Position numbers and translations under genes: made by a program. A DNA stretch of 64,000 nucleotides from Ditylenchus dipsaci (lineage: Eukaryota > Nematoda > Chromadorea > Rhabditida > Anguinidae). Positions 62,620 through 64,000 of the stretch are shown here, one piece after another (positions within the stretch are counted from its first letter, which is position 1; every line of letters begins with the position of its first letter). The notes beneath the pieces were generated by a model. It searched no databases. It was given only the letters and a program-made list of their open reading frames with translations, and was not told the DNA's origin. Where the stretch lies: NCBI GenBank assembly GCA_004194705.1, contig SADC01001375.1, positions 1 through 64,000 on the forward strand, given 5' to 3'.

Positions 62620-64000
62620 CTGCAATAGAATATTAGTTTTATGCCTTGGCCACAATGGACGTGCGAAGTGTGAAATGCGAGGTCTGTTTCTAAAATTTTA
62701 TTTTTATACCCGATAGTGAGAAAGCTATTTTATTCAATAGCCCTATAAATAGGTCAAAAAAGTTTTCAGATCAGTAAAATGACAAAATCTCACTGAGCTG
62801 CGTCACCTCAAAGAACTCGATCTCGCACCTCCCACATCCATTGACGTCGCTGTATTAGAGCATGAAAACGATTTCAGAGAGAGATGCCCCCACTTCATAT
62901 TTTCGCAGAACCGAATACCGAATGGCTAAAGATTACCCGATTATATAACAGAAATTTCAGTTAAAAAGAAAATAAAAAGTTGGAATTTTTGGTGGTTGAC
63001 AGTGTCAAGTTGACACACAGCTACAAAACAGTATTAACAGAACTTTTTTTATTATAGAAAAAGTACAACCAAAAATGACCACCATGAAATTTTGGTGGAA
63101 AAATGTCCAGTGGAAATAATGTCCAAGTCCCAACTTTGCGGGCAAATATAAACCCTTTTTCAATTTCGCGCTGAAACAATAGTCGTAAACAAGAGCGCTA
63201 GACCGTTAGTTGAGAGTTGGCATTGTCCTAGCAGCTGGCTTTTGAATATCCCAATCCAATAAGATTCACTGGTAAAACAGCGATTGGGTACACATTGTGG
63301 TTGGGTACAATTGTGATTGGGTACAGCGGTTGGGTACAATTGCGGTTGGGTACAGCGATTGGGTACAGTTTAAAAATTAGTTTTCAATTTATTTAGTCCC
63401 ACCGCATGTTTTTTGAAATTTTTTCACTTAGGCTTAGCCTTAGGTGCAAGGTAGACCAGTGCTCGATAGGACGGGCTCGAACGTGTAATTTTTCTTGTCC
63501 TTTTTAGCGCTATTAAAGAAAACATCCCCTCCCCATAAATTTTAGATATAAAAATAGCTGTGACTGTTCTTATTTTAGGCTTGATGTAGGCCAGCGTATG
63601 TTAGCCGGGACTAAAAAATGTTATAAGACACTTTCCGAGCTCTGGTACAAATATTTCAGTACCTTTTAATAGTGTTTTAAATGTGTCTTCAAAGGTTCAC
63701 TTGTTCAAACCTTGTACCCGCCAATTCGAAGATTTTTCTGAATATTTGAACCTCTGTACGGATTTCTTAGCTTGGTTTCCAACAAAACAAGACCTGGAAT
63801 TCAAAAGCATGTTTTTTGACCATGTCACTTTTAAAGCAAACAATTTATGGGGGTATTCGATACTAGGGTCGATTTTTCAACCATAAAAGACTGGAGTTTG
63901 TTTATAGAAACTATATTTTTTAATGGCATAAATTTTCATTTTTTAACTTAGGCAAAGCCTTATGCGCGGGGTGGTGCAGCGCCCGTAAGGACAGGCTTGA
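62620..64000. other. Upstream intron or intergenic sequence
   Basis: No exon recognised. Contains an array of GATTGGGTACA / GGTTGGGTACA words at 63,280-63,370 and a CGATACTAGGGTCGATTTTTC end near 63,860 resembling the elements at 16.8 kb. Confidence 0.5.
63280..63370. repeat. GGTTGGGTACAATTGCGATT tandem array
   Basis: About six units of 16-18 bases with core TTGGGTACA. It resembles the array arms of the foldback elements, but no inverted partner is in view. Confidence 0.6.

Larger units (their letters stand above)
45056..62701. repeat. Duplicated block, copy B (partner about 1,099-25,835)
   Basis: From CTTGTCAAATTCATGCC (1,099 and 45,055) to TCTAAAATTTTAT (25,835 and 62,700) the two regions align in the same orientation, exon by exon. 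Gaps correspond to transposons in one or the other. It covers nine Ig units, the tail exon, the small coiled-coil gene and the tRNA-like sequence. Confidence 0.9.

Noticed and set aside
1..64000. CRISPR arrays, bacterial operons or integrated virus
   Set aside because: All arrays are intronic or foldback arms without regular spacers, genes are spliced, and no viral protein was recognised.

Overview
This is an animal (eukaryotic) genomic window. It has AT-rich DNA, spliced genes with introns bounded by GT...AG, 3' splice sites of the TTTTCAG or TTTTTAG type, AATAAA poly(A) signals and dense DNA transposons. The short poly-T acceptors, ~45-60 bp introns beside multi-kb ones, possible trans-splice acceptors just before start codons, and scattered TTAGGC-like words suggest a nematode-like invertebrate. 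I cannot prove the species.

The main gene is a hemicentin-like giant extracellular matrix protein on the minus strand. I can read it from at least 62,619 down to 27,857. Going 5' to 3' (decreasing coordinates) it encodes nineteen immunoglobulin (Ig) domains (62.6-35.5 kb), a nidogen-type G2F beta-barrel (34.8-32.1 kb) and a run of calcium-binding EGF modules (30.5-27.9 kb), with a poly(A) signal at 27.7 kb. The 5' end (expected VWA domain and more Ig repeats) lies beyond the window. Splice phases agree at almost every junction (mostly phase 1 between domains). The exceptions are three single-base frame breaks in the single-copy part and four in the 5' part.

A large direct duplication dominates the layout. 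Positions about 1,099-25,835 (copy A) and 45,056-62,701 (copy B) are nearly the same sequence. Each holds the same nine Ig units, an unusual read-through C-terminal exon, and a small coiled-coil protein gene on the same strand. Copy B is continuous with the rest of the hemicentin gene. Copy A lies after the gene's 3' end, has no upstream exons in view, and is probably a partial duplicate or a falsely joined second haplotype. The copies differ by many presence/absence transposon insertions, so the empty site of one reveals the target duplication of the other.

The introns are crowded with non-autonomous DNA elements: hAT-like elements with TAGGGTTG...CAACCCTA ends and 8-bp target duplications, TA-inserting elements with CCGTATTT, CAGTCRAMCTC or CAGGGTG ends, foldback elements whose arms are short tandem arrays, and a 3.7-kb inverted-repeat insertion in copy A that contains a separate three-exon gene. 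One hAT element in copy B still carries an internally deleted transposase gene. An orphan Ig-domain gene end sits on the plus strand at 44.35-44.74 kb, opposite in direction to hemicentin.

Single-base deletions, mostly in homopolymers, break coding frames in copy A, copy B and the single-copy part alike. Sequence error is therefore at least as likely as gene decay for these.
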